Shown here: positions 23,922 through 32,143 of the stretch, one piece after another | Layout: every line of letters begins with the position of its first letter | How positions within the stretch are numbered: position 1 is the stretch's first letter | Assembly: GCA_964484255.1 (NCBI GenBank) | Contig: CAZAEH010000001.1 | Coordinates: 70,238 to 134,237 of the forward strand | Length of the DNA: 64,000 nucleotides | From: UBA6215 sp964484255 | GTDB taxonomy: Bacteria; Omnitrophota; Gorgyraeia; Pluralincolimonadales; Pluralincolimonadaceae | Direction of reading: 5' to 3' | Program-made: the position numbers and the translations under genes | The notes under the pieces: model-generated | The model's database searches: none | What the model was told of the DNA's origin: nothing | What the model saw: only the letters and a program-made list of their open reading frames with translations

Positions 23922-24892
23922 TTCAGCACTACGCCAAGAATACGTAATAGGGAGTAGGTCAACATCGAGGACAAGAACGGTACTACGACCCATATAAGGG
24001 CGATCTTGATGAAGTGGTGCCGCTTCAGGCTCTGTATTATTCCCATATCGGCACAGCGCAGACCGATAAGACCGGAGGTTACGGTAACAGACACCGACAA
24101 CGGAATTCCGTTCATCGAGGCTGTCAATAATGCCACAGCGCATATCAGTTCTATGACAATAGCCCTGACCAGCCCGATCTCCCCCATCTCCTTTTCGCCC
24201 TTTTCGAGAGCGCTTTTACCGAAGATCAGGGCACCGGCAGCGATACCAAGGCCTCCCAGGAGCAGGGACCACTCCCTCCCCGCAAATCCTGCCGCTACTA
24301 CCGGGGCCATCGCTTTCCCGACGCCATTCGCCCCTCCGGCAAAAGCCACAAAACATCCGGAAAAAGTCAATAAGGCGCCTAGAAAACCTTTTATCCTATC
24401 CTCGTCCTTGAGATACCTGAAATACCCCGCCGGTTTGGATACAAGAATCCGTCCGGCAAAAAAAGCTATGCCAAAAACCGCTATAGGGGATATAAACCAC
24501 CATTCGAGGACATCGACGAACTTCTCGGTGTTCAGGGTCTCAAAATATATACCGGTAGCTGCTATTGAGGAGACTATGGCGTATGAGGTTGGTATCGGGA
24601 CCTTGAACAGGTTGGATACGAAATCAAAAGCCGCAGCCACAGCCATGACAACGAAGACCACATAGAACACGGACTTGAATGTCCTGGCAGGCACAACGCC
24701 GTCGCTCAGGGTCTTGAGAACGGGCAAACCGGAAATTATAGCTCCAAGGATGACGAAGATCGCAATGAGGGCAACAGCCTCTTTTTTCGTACGGACACCG
24801 GTCCTGTATGCGGCTTCCATTTCCGCCGCCGCATTGTTGGCGCCCACGTTCATCGCGAGGAATATGGCAATAAGGACCGTCAGGAACATCAT
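23918..24892 (-). CDS. PiT family inorganic anion permease (phosphate, possibly sulfate)
   Basis: 324 residues and about 9-10 membrane helices. The duplicated PiT signature is visible: MNVGANNAAAEMEAAY near the N-terminus and FAGGANGVGKAMAPV in the middle. Most members carry phosphate; some, such as B. subtilis CysP, carry sulfate. Coupling with JAMM and E1-like genes makes sulfate a reasonable alternative. Two adjacent ATGs (24892, 24889) are possible starts, with AAGG upstream. Confidence 0.87.
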   Translation of the reverse strand: MMFLTVLIAIFLAMNVGANNAAAEMEAAYRTGVRTKKEAVALIAIFVILGAIISGLPVLKTLSDGVVPARTFKSVFYVVFVVMAVAAAFDFVSNLFKVPIPTSYAIVSSIAATGIYFETLNTEKFVDVLEWWFISPIAVFGIAFFAGRILVSKPAGYFRYLKDEDRIKGFLGALLTFSGCFVAFAGGANGVGKAMAPVVAAGFAGREWSLLLGGLGIAAGALIFGKSALEKGEKEMGEIGLVRAIVIELICAVALLTASMNGIPLSVSVTVTSGLIGLRCADMGIIQSLKRHHFIKIALIWVVVPFLSSMLTYSLLRILGVVLK

Positions 24893-24905
24893 CGCGCCTT
24901 AAACC

Positions 24906-25247
24906 TCATTCGCCGGACCTGACCAGGTATTTGCCGTCGAAATACAGGTACTGTGTCTTCGTGAGGTATCCCTCATCGACCGGAAGTTGATTATAACGCC
25001 CGTAATAAGTCCATCTTTCCCTGGCATTCTTCCACTTGCCGGTATCGTCATATTCCTTTAGGTCGGGTTCACCCCACTGTGCCAACACCTGGTCTTTTGT
25101 AAGGCCAGGCCTTAACATCGACGTACCAAAAGGATGCTGTATTATCTTTTTCGGTGAGGGAGGGTCTATGCCGGCGCAGCCTGTTATAACGATCAGAACC
25201 GACAACAATACAAGGAATGCGGTGATCCTTCCCGACGAATTTGGCAT
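24906..25247 (-). CDS. BamE/SmpA-like outer-membrane lipoprotein
   Basis: 113 residues. The lipobox VITGC places the lipidated cysteine at residue 24. The mature part has the small alpha-beta motif of the BamE/OmlA group: LRPGLTKDQVLAQWGEPDLKE followed by a Trp/Tyr-rich beta strand (RERWTYYGR) and YLYFDGKYLV. BamE proper assists BamA; many relatives have unknown roles. It lies between a methyltransferase gene and the PiT permease gene in a mixed operon. Confidence 0.78.
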   Translation of the reverse strand: MPNSSGRITAFLVLLSVLIVITGCAGIDPPSPKKIIQHPFGTSMLRPGLTKDQVLAQWGEPDLKEYDDTGKWKNARERWTYYGRYNQLPVDEGYLTKTQYLYFDGKYLVRSGE

Positions 25248-25250
25248 TTA

Positions 25251-26027
25251 TTACCTCCGTTTCTTTAGGATGAGGTTTGTCCTAATTTGCTTGATATTAT
25301 AGGCCCCTTTACTGCCAAAGTCAAAATTATAAAACCTGCGGATAAGCTCAAAAGACCCCTGCCTCTCAACAATACCGCAAAATTCATCCTCCTCAAGCAA
25401 TCTGGTAACGGCCCTGGAAACCAGCGTGCGGGGCTCCCGCACGCCGCTTACTTTGAAGATCAGCTCGTCCTCAAAGGTCCTGACCACAGGATCGAACGTT
25501 TCTCCGTGCTGAAGATATCTGGCTTCTACCGTCGTTCCTCCCCTCTCCTGTGTCCAGGAGACGTCCTCCCATTCGACCGGGGATCCGGCAACAGGCATCC
25601 ATAAGTCAATAAAGTAGATACCGCCCTTATCCAGGGATCCTGAAACGGCACCAAGGTGGCTCGATATGTCCTCATCCGTAAGCATATACCTGAACGAATC
25701 CAGCATACAAATGGCAAAAGAATATTTTCCGGGAATGGCGAATCTCTTCATGTCAGAGACCCTGCATTCTGCGGCCAGGCTCCCTGCAGCCGAACACTTC
25801 TTGACATATGCGGCCATCTCGGACGATCTGTCTATCCCGCAGGCTTCGTAGCCGCGTCTGGCGAACTCCCTTAAATGGATGCCGGTTCCGCAGGCTATGT
25901 CGAGTATGCGTCGGCTTTTCCCTGAGGAAAACTTCGCGGCGCATGCTTCTATAAAATCGCATTCGCCGGTGCGTCCCCAGTCGTAGGCTATATCACAATA
26001 TTCCGGGTAGGAGTACGCATCCTTCAT
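25251..26027 (-). CDS. Class I SAM-dependent methyltransferase
   Basis: 258 residues with motif I ILDIACGTGIHLREFARRG, an acidic residue after beta-2 (CGIDRSSEM) and motif IV FAICMLDSF. The C-terminal half is of the Methyltransf_25/SAM-binding GlxA-like type with EDELIFKV. The substrate is not evident. The ATG at 26027 overlaps the ATP-grasp stop by 4 bases, as with other pairs here; a GTG at 26039 is possible. The coupling suggests that the methyltransferase and the ATP-grasp enzyme act in one pathway. Confidence 0.82.
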   Translation of the reverse strand: MKDAYSYPEYCDIAYDWGRTGECDFIEACAAKFSSGKSRRILDIACGTGIHLREFARRGYEACGIDRSSEMAAYVKKCSAAGSLAAECRVSDMKRFAIPGKYSFAICMLDSFRYMLTDEDISSHLGAVSGSLDKGGIYFIDLWMPVAGSPVEWEDVSWTQERGGTTVEARYLQHGETFDPVVRTFEDELIFKVSGVREPRTLVSRAVTRLLEEDEFCGIVERQGSFELIRRFYNFDFGSKGAYNIKQIRTNLILKKRR

Positions 26028-27010
26028 CCCAATCCGCACCTTTCCAGGGAAACGTTGAACAACCTGTTTATCATGGCTTCATAACTTATACATTCCAGCT
26101 CGGCTACCATCCCGAAATAATCATCCTTTGCGAGCGAAGGCAGCGGGTTGGCCTCAAGCAGGTATATCTTCCTGCCTTTCCGTGAGACGCGAAAATCGAA
26201 CCTGGCGAAATCACGGCATTCCAGCGCCCCAAAAGCCGCCAGGGCCCTCTGCTGTATATCGCGTTCCAGGTCCCGGTCCATATCCAGAAGCTTACGATAG
26301 GAAAGGCATCCAGCGCGTTCGTTTTTGTCGAACACATGACAGCTTAAGCCTGACTTTTCCTCAAGATGCCTTTGCACTACGGGCAGGGCCGAAATGTGCC
26401 CGTTCCCTAATACTCCGGCGGTAAATTCCCATCCGTCTATGAATTCCTCTACAATTGCCGGTTGCTTGTACCTTTCGCAAATGAATAGGACCCTTTTCTT
26501 CAAACCCTTAAGATCAGTCACAACCGACCCGGCGGATATGCCCTTGGCAGAACCCTCATACCTGGGTTTGACTATAAGGGGAAATTTCATTCCGTGCAAC
26601 GGCCCTATCTCCCTTTCCTCCTCGTACCCAAAGAAGGAGGGTGTCAGGATCCCGTGATAACTTAAAATTTTTTTCGTCATTATCTTGTCCAACGCAACGG
26701 AAAGAGTAAGGGCATCCGGACCGGTATAGGGTATACGAACGAGATCCAAAAGTACGGGAACTTCGGATTCACGGTCCCTGCCCGATGTCCCTTCGGCTAT
26801 GTTAAATACTATATCGCAATCCAGCCTTCCAAGCATAGCCAGGAGATCGCGGGAAGAACCTATCCTTATTACATCGTGGCCGCCGTATTTAAGGGCTGAT
26901 TCTATGGAAAGGATCGTATCGGGGTCGTCGTGTTCGGCCCAGATATCGGGAGGACAACCGCGCGGGGCTTTGTTCTTCAGGTCAAAGGTGAATCCCGTCA
27001 GCAAGGGCAT
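26024..27010 (-). CDS. D-alanine-D-alanine ligase-like ATP-grasp enzyme
   Basis: 328 residues. The N-terminal domain includes FNIAEGTSGRDRESEVPVLL (substrate loop resembling Ddl). The ATP-grasp part has FPLIVKPRYEGSAKGIS and, near the end, FDFRVS with YLLEANPLPSL (the Glu-x-Asn metal site). It would form an amide or ester bond using ATP. It is shorter and more divergent than housekeeping Ddl, so a role in peptide or modified amino-acid synthesis is as likely as cell-wall synthesis. It abuts a membrane-protein gene upstream and a methyltransferase gene downstream. Confidence 0.8.
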   Translation of the reverse strand: MPLLTGFTFDLKNKAPRGCPPDIWAEHDDPDTILSIESALKYGGHDVIRIGSSRDLLAMLGRLDCDIVFNIAEGTSGRDRESEVPVLLDLVRIPYTGPDALTLSVALDKIMTKKILSYHGILTPSFFGYEEEREIGPLHGMKFPLIVKPRYEGSAKGISAGSVVTDLKGLKKRVLFICERYKQPAIVEEFIDGWEFTAGVLGNGHISALPVVQRHLEEKSGLSCHVFDKNERAGCLSYRKLLDMDRDLERDIQQRALAAFGALECRDFARFDFRVSRKGRKIYLLEANPLPSLAKDDYFGMVAELECISYEAMINRLFNVSLERCGLG

Positions 27011-27768
27011 TACCTCATCAATTCTATCTCTATTGAGTTGCTCCTGGGCAGGTAAGAAACGGTGGCATAAACGCGTTTTTGCGCCTTCAATACAAGGTTT
27101 ATCTTCTCTCCCGGGCGCAGCATCGAGTACTTCCTTATCACGTTCTCGACAAAATCTTTCAGGTCTTTTTCCGTCGTCGGGACAAAAGACAGGTCCAAGG
27201 TAGCGTAAGGCATGTCCTTCGCAAGGATCACTTCATCAACCTTGAACTGTCCGTGATACAAGACCGCCTGCTGCAGGGAATCCCTTATGGCGCCAAGGTC
27301 ATAGTATACGATATTATCCCTTTGCTGGAGGATCAAAAAAGACGCGGCTATGACTATGACAACGGACGATATTACCGCGGCCTGGAATATCCTCCTCCCC
27401 TTGAGTTTCTCTATCCGTATCCTCTCTTCCAGCCTCATGCGTGCTCTCATCGCCGCCATATCGAGCTCAAGGCTTTCCCTGTCGGGGGCGATCTTAATTG
27501 TACGTCCAACCCCCATTGCAGACCTGACCCTCTCCTCTTCTTCCTTGTCCTTGAGGAGCCTGTCATGCTGCTCTTTAGCTTCCGCCTCTATCTTGGCTTC
27601 TTCTATGAAGAGCTGCATGACTTCCCGCCTGACTTTTGCCTCGATCTTGGATTTATCTTCTTCCATGCTGATTTTTCCGGATAAAATAAAAGGGCGGCCT
27701 GCAGAGTCCGTGCCATCATAGCCCTGCTCCAAGCCGCCCATAGGTATATCTGAAGCCTTTGACTCCAA
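27010..27768 (-). CDS. Single-pass membrane protein with coiled coil
   Basis: 252 residues from a TTG at 27768, chosen because AAGGA lies 7 bases upstream; an ATG at 27666 is an alternative. A charged coiled coil (about 35-130, rich in Glu, Lys, Arg) leads to one membrane helix (about 132-152) and a C-terminal domain of about 95 residues with alternating strands (YATLDLSFVPTTEKDLKDFV, KINLVLKAQKRVYATVSYL). The C-terminal part recalls sporulation/germination-type GerMN folds only loosely. The function is unknown. Confidence 0.6.
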   Translation of the reverse strand: MESKASDIPMGGLEQGYDGTDSAGRPFILSGKISMEEDKSKIEAKVRREVMQLFIEEAKIEAEAKEQHDRLLKDKEEEERVRSAMGVGRTIKIAPDRESLELDMAAMRARMRLEERIRIEKLKGRRIFQAAVISSVVIVIAASFLILQQRDNIVYYDLGAIRDSLQQAVLYHGQFKVDEVILAKDMPYATLDLSFVPTTEKDLKDFVENVIRKYSMLRPGEKINLVLKAQKRVYATVSYLPRSNSIEIELMR

Positions 27769-27778
27769 AAACTATTCC

Positions 27779-28360
27779 TTACTTGACGAAAGCTATATCG
27801 TCAATATAGATTGTGCCTTGTTTCTTCGCAGAACAGGTCATATCATCGAAGACTATTACGAATTCGGTCATCGATGTCAGGTCCGTAAGACCCGCGAACT
27901 GGTTAACCGGTATCATCACTTCTTTCCAGTCCGAAGTAATATCGGTAAGCATATACCTGCCCACTTCCCCCTTTGAATTCTTTAGCTCAAGCTTGACCTT
28001 GGGTGAGAACCCGGCAACCGCATCACCCTTTATCCAGAAGCTCAGCTTATCATACTGGGAGATGTCCTGGCTCTTCAATTTCATCCAAAAACCGTTATAA
28101 GCGGGGTTCGGGGAATCCACATCGTAATCCAACTGTATAGCAAAACCCGAAGACCCGTTCTTCTCCCCGGAGTTGAAATTCATCTTACAACCCTGGGTCT
28201 GGTCAGCTTCATCCTTGTTCCAGGCGCCAAAATCCCCGCCGATGTTATTCGGTTTATCGCCCGTATTGAAATCTGCTATTACCAGAGTTGCCGCCGATAC
28301 CTGCCCGGCAAATAGTAAAGCTACCGCAGAAGCGGCCAGAAAAGAAAATAAGTTCTTCAT
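27779..28360 (-). CDS. Secreted CIA30/CBM11-like carbohydrate-binding protein
   Basis: 193 residues: signal peptide (1-23, ending VSAA) and a single beta-sandwich domain. The domain has the signatures IADFNTGDKPNNIGGDFGAW and DSPNPAYNGFWMKL, ending TIYIDDIAFVK, as in CIA30/CBM11-type domains. It is a close paralogue of the lipoprotein at 37755-38435 and shares the same core with the N-terminus of 33392-35326. It probably binds extracellular glycan. It is the first gene after its own promoter and heads the long operon to 18849. Confidence 0.82.
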   Translation of the reverse strand: MKNLFSFLAASAVALLFAGQVSAATLVIADFNTGDKPNNIGGDFGAWNKDEADQTQGCKMNFNSGEKNGSSGFAIQLDYDVDSPNPAYNGFWMKLKSQDISQYDKLSFWIKGDAVAGFSPKVKLELKNSKGEVGRYMLTDITSDWKEVMIPVNQFAGLTDLTSMTEFVIVFDDMTCSAKKQGTIYIDDIAFVK

Positions 28361-28401
28361 TTGACCCTCATCCCCTTTCTGCTTTTAAAAGCATGGATAT
28401 A

Positions 28402-28430
28402 AGTCTACCTCAATCACAGGCTTATTTCAA
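28402..28430 (-). promoter_or_regulatory. Promoter of the long operon 28360-18849
   Basis: On the minus strand, TTGAAA (28425-28430), a 17-base spacer and TAGACT (28402-28407). A perfect 12-bp palindrome GCTTTTAAAAGC (28381-28392) lies between the -10 box and the gene and could be an operator. Confidence 0.68.
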
Positions 28431-28441
28431 GGGCAAATAGA

Positions 28442-30817
28442 TCACTTTCCAAGCATCACTTCGACCAGATGTATCTTTTTGTCCTTTAAGGCAGGGATAA
28501 CATTCCCTTTTATATTTTTACCGTCAAGTTTCACCTCCCTGACCCCGAAAGAAACGTGGTCCGGGTCGGATACTATTATCTTATAAACCGCGCCGCGGAA
28601 TTTCCTGGTCATCTCAAAACCGCCCCACGATCCCGGTATACACGGGTCTACAAGCAAGCCTTCCAAGACGGGCCTGATGCCTAATATCCAGTTGGTACCG
28701 GACCTGTAAAGCCAGGCTGCCGAACCTGTATACCATGTCCAGCTTCCCCTGCCGTAATTGACCGAATCAGGACCGTCCGAATTCCCAGGCGTAACGTAAG
28801 GCTCGGCCTTGTAATGGTCGATGTCCTTACTCCTGTTGGGCGGGCATATCTTGCTGTACAAGTCAAAGGCCAGTTCAGGGTTCTTCATGAGCGCTTCCGC
28901 TATGACCGCCCATGTAGCTGCATGGGTATATACACCCCCGTTCTCCCTTACGCCTGACGCATAACGGCTTATATAACCTATTTTATCATTCGGTTCATGG
29001 AAAGCAGGATAAAGCAATATAGCGCCATAATCCCTGTATATGTATTTCCTGCAGGATTCCAGGGCTTTCTTTATCCGGTCTTCGGTCCCTGTACCCGCCA
29101 TTACGGCCCATATCTGCGCGTTAAGGAAGATCTTGCCTTCCTTGCATTTCGAGCTGCCGACAAGAGAACCGTCATCGCATGTGGCGCGCCAATACCACTG
29201 GCCATCCCAGGCATGCTTATTGATGGCATTCTTGAGCTCGTCGTACTTCTTTAAATACCTCCTGGAATCGGATCTCCTGTTAACCTTCTTGCTGGAAAGG
29301 ACTTCTTCCGCCCACCTCTTGATGATATAGGCGAAGAAATGCGCCATCCATATCGACTCACCTTTAAAACCAATCCCGACGAAATTCATGCCGTCATTCC
29401 AGTCGCCTTCACCTATCAGGGGAAGGCCCCTCTTCGAGAACCTTGACATGACCTTTTTTAACGACCGTTCACAATGCTCTAAAAGCGTGGCGCTGCCGCC
29501 GTCCGCGAACTTGACCTTTTCTTTGAGTATCTTATAATCGGCGGTCTCTTCTATATAACTTATGGTCACAAAGACCAGCCACAAGAGGTCGTCGACCTTC
29601 TTTGTCCTCGGCCCCCATTCGGCCAGCGTATGCCACCAGTGGTAGACCGTGCCGTCCTTGAACTGGTGCGCTGCGTGAAGAAGTATCTGTTTCTTTGTCA
29701 GCGATGTGTCAAGGGGCAGGAAAACCTGGCTGTCTTGCAACTGGTCCCTGAAGCCGTAGGCCCCGCTGGATTGGTAATATGCACAACGGGCCCAGATCCT
29801 TCCTGATATGGCCTGGTACTTAAGCCAGGTGTTGGTCATCAGGTTCATCGCATCATCCGGAGTATTTACAGTAAGGCCTGAAAGCAGATCGTCCCAGTAT
29901 TTCCTGACCTCGGCTAGGGCGGAATCGGAGTTCTTTACATCAAAATACTTCTTTATCAGTTTGGCATCTTTGGCTTTTCCCTGGCTCATACCGAGCATAA
30001 ATACTATCTCTTTCGCTTCACCCGGTTCAAGCGAGATGTTGACCTGGAAGCTGGCTATGGAATCATTCCATCTGCCCGTGGTATTGGTTAGTATACCTTT
30101 CTCCACAGCTTCGGGATCGGCAAGGGTCCTATACATTCCTATGAAATTCTCCTTGTCGCCTTCATAATATTCGGGTTCTATCGACGACGCGAAGAAAGCG
30201 GTACACGGCCACTCGCTCAGGACCTGCCCCTGAAGCATGAGCTGCTTCCTCTTGGTGCCGTAAAGTGCATGCGTATCCTTATCGTATTCCGTCCCAATGA
30301 ACGTCCTGTGGAACTCCCTGTGATTATCATCCTTATTCCCGAGCAGCCATTCAAAATAGGTAAAAAGGGACAGTGACCTGGCTGCGGCGGATTCATTCTT
30401 TAATGTGACCTTCCAAAGCTCGATCTGCTCTCCTCTCGGGACGAACATGGTGACACATGCATCTATACCCTTGTATACGGACAGTAGCTTCGTATAGCCC
30501 AAACCATGCCTGCATTCATACCTGTCAAAATCAGGGCATACGGGCTTCCAGCCGAGGGACCAATGTTCTCCGGTATCCCTGTCTTTTACGTAGATGTATT
30601 TGCCCCACTCGTCCCTTACCAGGTCCTGCTCCCAACGCGTTATCCTCGCAAGATTGGAGTTCTCCCACCAGGAGAAACCCGATCCTGTCTGCGAAACAGC
30701 AAACGCATAAGACCCGTTCGAGACCACATTTACCCATGGGCGAGGAGTATCCGGCCTGGTTATGACATATTCTTTCCCGTCATCGGTAAAATAACCGTAT
30801 TCAGTCTGGAATTTCAT
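28442..30817 (-). CDS. GH94 family glycoside phosphorylase
   Basis: 791 residues, full length, no signal peptide, hence cytoplasmic. GH94 enzymes cleave beta-linked disaccharides or oligosaccharides with phosphate to give a sugar-1-phosphate. The N-terminal beta-sandwich begins YGYFTDDGKEYVIT, and GSYAFAVSQTGSGFSW follows. The (alpha/alpha)6 barrel carries the acid motif GEGDWNDGMN, with Asp475 at the catalytic position. The family includes cellobiose, chitobiose, laminaribiose and 1,2-beta-oligoglucan phosphorylases. The GH144-like neighbour makes the last attractive, but this is inference. It is the last gene of the unit starting at 38435. Confidence 0.9.
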   Translation of the reverse strand: MKFQTEYGYFTDDGKEYVITRPDTPRPWVNVVSNGSYAFAVSQTGSGFSWWENSNLARITRWEQDLVRDEWGKYIYVKDRDTGEHWSLGWKPVCPDFDRYECRHGLGYTKLLSVYKGIDACVTMFVPRGEQIELWKVTLKNESAAARSLSLFTYFEWLLGNKDDNHREFHRTFIGTEYDKDTHALYGTKRKQLMLQGQVLSEWPCTAFFASSIEPEYYEGDKENFIGMYRTLADPEAVEKGILTNTTGRWNDSIASFQVNISLEPGEAKEIVFMLGMSQGKAKDAKLIKKYFDVKNSDSALAEVRKYWDDLLSGLTVNTPDDAMNLMTNTWLKYQAISGRIWARCAYYQSSGAYGFRDQLQDSQVFLPLDTSLTKKQILLHAAHQFKDGTVYHWWHTLAEWGPRTKKVDDLLWLVFVTISYIEETADYKILKEKVKFADGGSATLLEHCERSLKKVMSRFSKRGLPLIGEGDWNDGMNFVGIGFKGESIWMAHFFAYIIKRWAEEVLSSKKVNRRSDSRRYLKKYDELKNAINKHAWDGQWYWRATCDDGSLVGSSKCKEGKIFLNAQIWAVMAGTGTEDRIKKALESCRKYIYRDYGAILLYPAFHEPNDKIGYISRYASGVRENGGVYTHAATWAVIAEALMKNPELAFDLYSKICPPNRSKDIDHYKAEPYVTPGNSDGPDSVNYGRGSWTWYTGSAAWLYRSGTNWILGIRPVLEGLLVDPCIPGSWGGFEMTRKFRGAVYKIIVSDPDHVSFGVREVKLDGKNIKGNVIPALKDKKIHLVEVMLGK

Positions 30818-30826
30818 CTTACTGTA

Positions 30827-32125
30827 TTAATTCCCCTCCTTGAATAACTCGTCGGCCTTGGGCACGATCGCATCTACGGCGTCCTTAACGGACTTAAGCC
30901 CGTTAAACATCAGGTCGAATTCGGGATATATATAAAGGTCCCTTATCTCCCTCCATTTCGGGCTGAATGGATCATACACCGTCATCTTTACGGCATCATT
31001 AAGCATCTTTTTGTTGAGCGGCACTTTATTGCTTAAGGCAAAATGCTCGCCTTCCGCTATCTTCTTGTTGGCAGGCTGCGCCAGTCCGGATTCGGCAAGC
31101 ATTATCTGCCCGTCATCGCCGCTTAAGGCCTTAAGGACTTCCCATGCCTCCTTGGGATATTTCGTGGAATTCAGGATGCCGTAACCGGTGCCTCCCGTGG
31201 CGAATTTCCTTATACCTGTCGGGCCTTTCGGGAACATGGCTACATCCCAGTCGAAATCCTTTATTTTCCTTACAATAGGGGTCTCCCATATGCCGGAATG
31301 GAACATGGCAACCCTCTGCATCATGAACATCTGTATTACACCGAGACCCTGGTTGCGGAAAGTGCTGGAAGTAGGCGATACCTTATATTTCTGCGAAAGA
31401 TCTACCAGGAACTGCAGCCCGCCCATTGATGCCTGCGAACCCAAAAGGCATTTCTTCGGATGCTTGATATCATCGGCTATTTTACCGCCGTTGCATAATA
31501 CAAAATTCGGCCACATGTCGCTGTAAAAACCGTACTGTATGACCTTGCCGTCCTTATCATACTTTGTAAGCTTCTTGGCCATTTCTAAAAGGTCATCCCA
31601 GTTCCAGTCATCGGTAGGATAGGCGACACCTGCCTCATCCAGCAGTTTCTTGTTGTAATAAATACACGCCATCGGAGCGGTGTCCCTGGGTATGGCCAGG
31701 ACTTTCCCGTTAACCGTATACCTATCGACCACCTCCGGGAAGAAATCCCCAAGGTTAAAAGTGGAGTCTTTTTCCATGTAGGGGTTTAAGTCGAGAAAGA
31801 CATCCTTATCGGCAAAGGATACGAACATATTGACTTCCGCCGCGATAATATCCGGGGCGGCCCTGCCCGCTATCTCGGTAAGTATTTTACTGACATAACT
31901 TCCGAACGGTATATGTTCCAGCTTCACCTGGATATCAGGATGCGTCTTTTGCCAGTTATTTATGGTAGCGGTTATGATCTCGATCTCTTCTGGACTGCCC
32001 CAGAAAGCGACTTTGATAGGTACCTTTTTAGGTTTTCCTCCAACCTCCTGCTGGCCGCATCCCGCCAACTGCAGGACAAAGGCAAGGATGATAACACATG
32101 CCAATAACTTCGCCGGTCCTTTCAT
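30827..32125 (-). CDS. Sugar ABC transporter substrate-binding lipoprotein (family 1)
   Basis: 432 residues. The lipobox LQLAGC puts the lipid anchor at Cys23. The fold is that of MalE/UgpB-type binding proteins: VKVAFWGSPEE-like opening, PDIIAAEVNMFVSFADKDVFLDLNPYM in segments, GILNSTKYPKEAWEVLK and a C-terminal LMFNGLKSVKDAVD. It captures oligosaccharides for import. No permease or ATPase genes for import are adjacent, so it must use a transporter encoded elsewhere. It lies between the ROK regulator and the GH94 gene. Confidence 0.9.
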   Translation of the reverse strand: MKGPAKLLACVIILAFVLQLAGCGQQEVGGKPKKVPIKVAFWGSPEEIEIITATINNWQKTHPDIQVKLEHIPFGSYVSKILTEIAGRAAPDIIAAEVNMFVSFADKDVFLDLNPYMEKDSTFNLGDFFPEVVDRYTVNGKVLAIPRDTAPMACIYYNKKLLDEAGVAYPTDDWNWDDLLEMAKKLTKYDKDGKVIQYGFYSDMWPNFVLCNGGKIADDIKHPKKCLLGSQASMGGLQFLVDLSQKYKVSPTSSTFRNQGLGVIQMFMMQRVAMFHSGIWETPIVRKIKDFDWDVAMFPKGPTGIRKFATGGTGYGILNSTKYPKEAWEVLKALSGDDGQIMLAESGLAQPANKKIAEGEHFALSNKVPLNKKMLNDAVKMTVYDPFSPKWREIRDLYIYPEFDLMFNGLKSVKDAVDAIVPKADELFKEGN

Positions 32126-32143
32126 CGCAAAGCCTCCTGTTTT

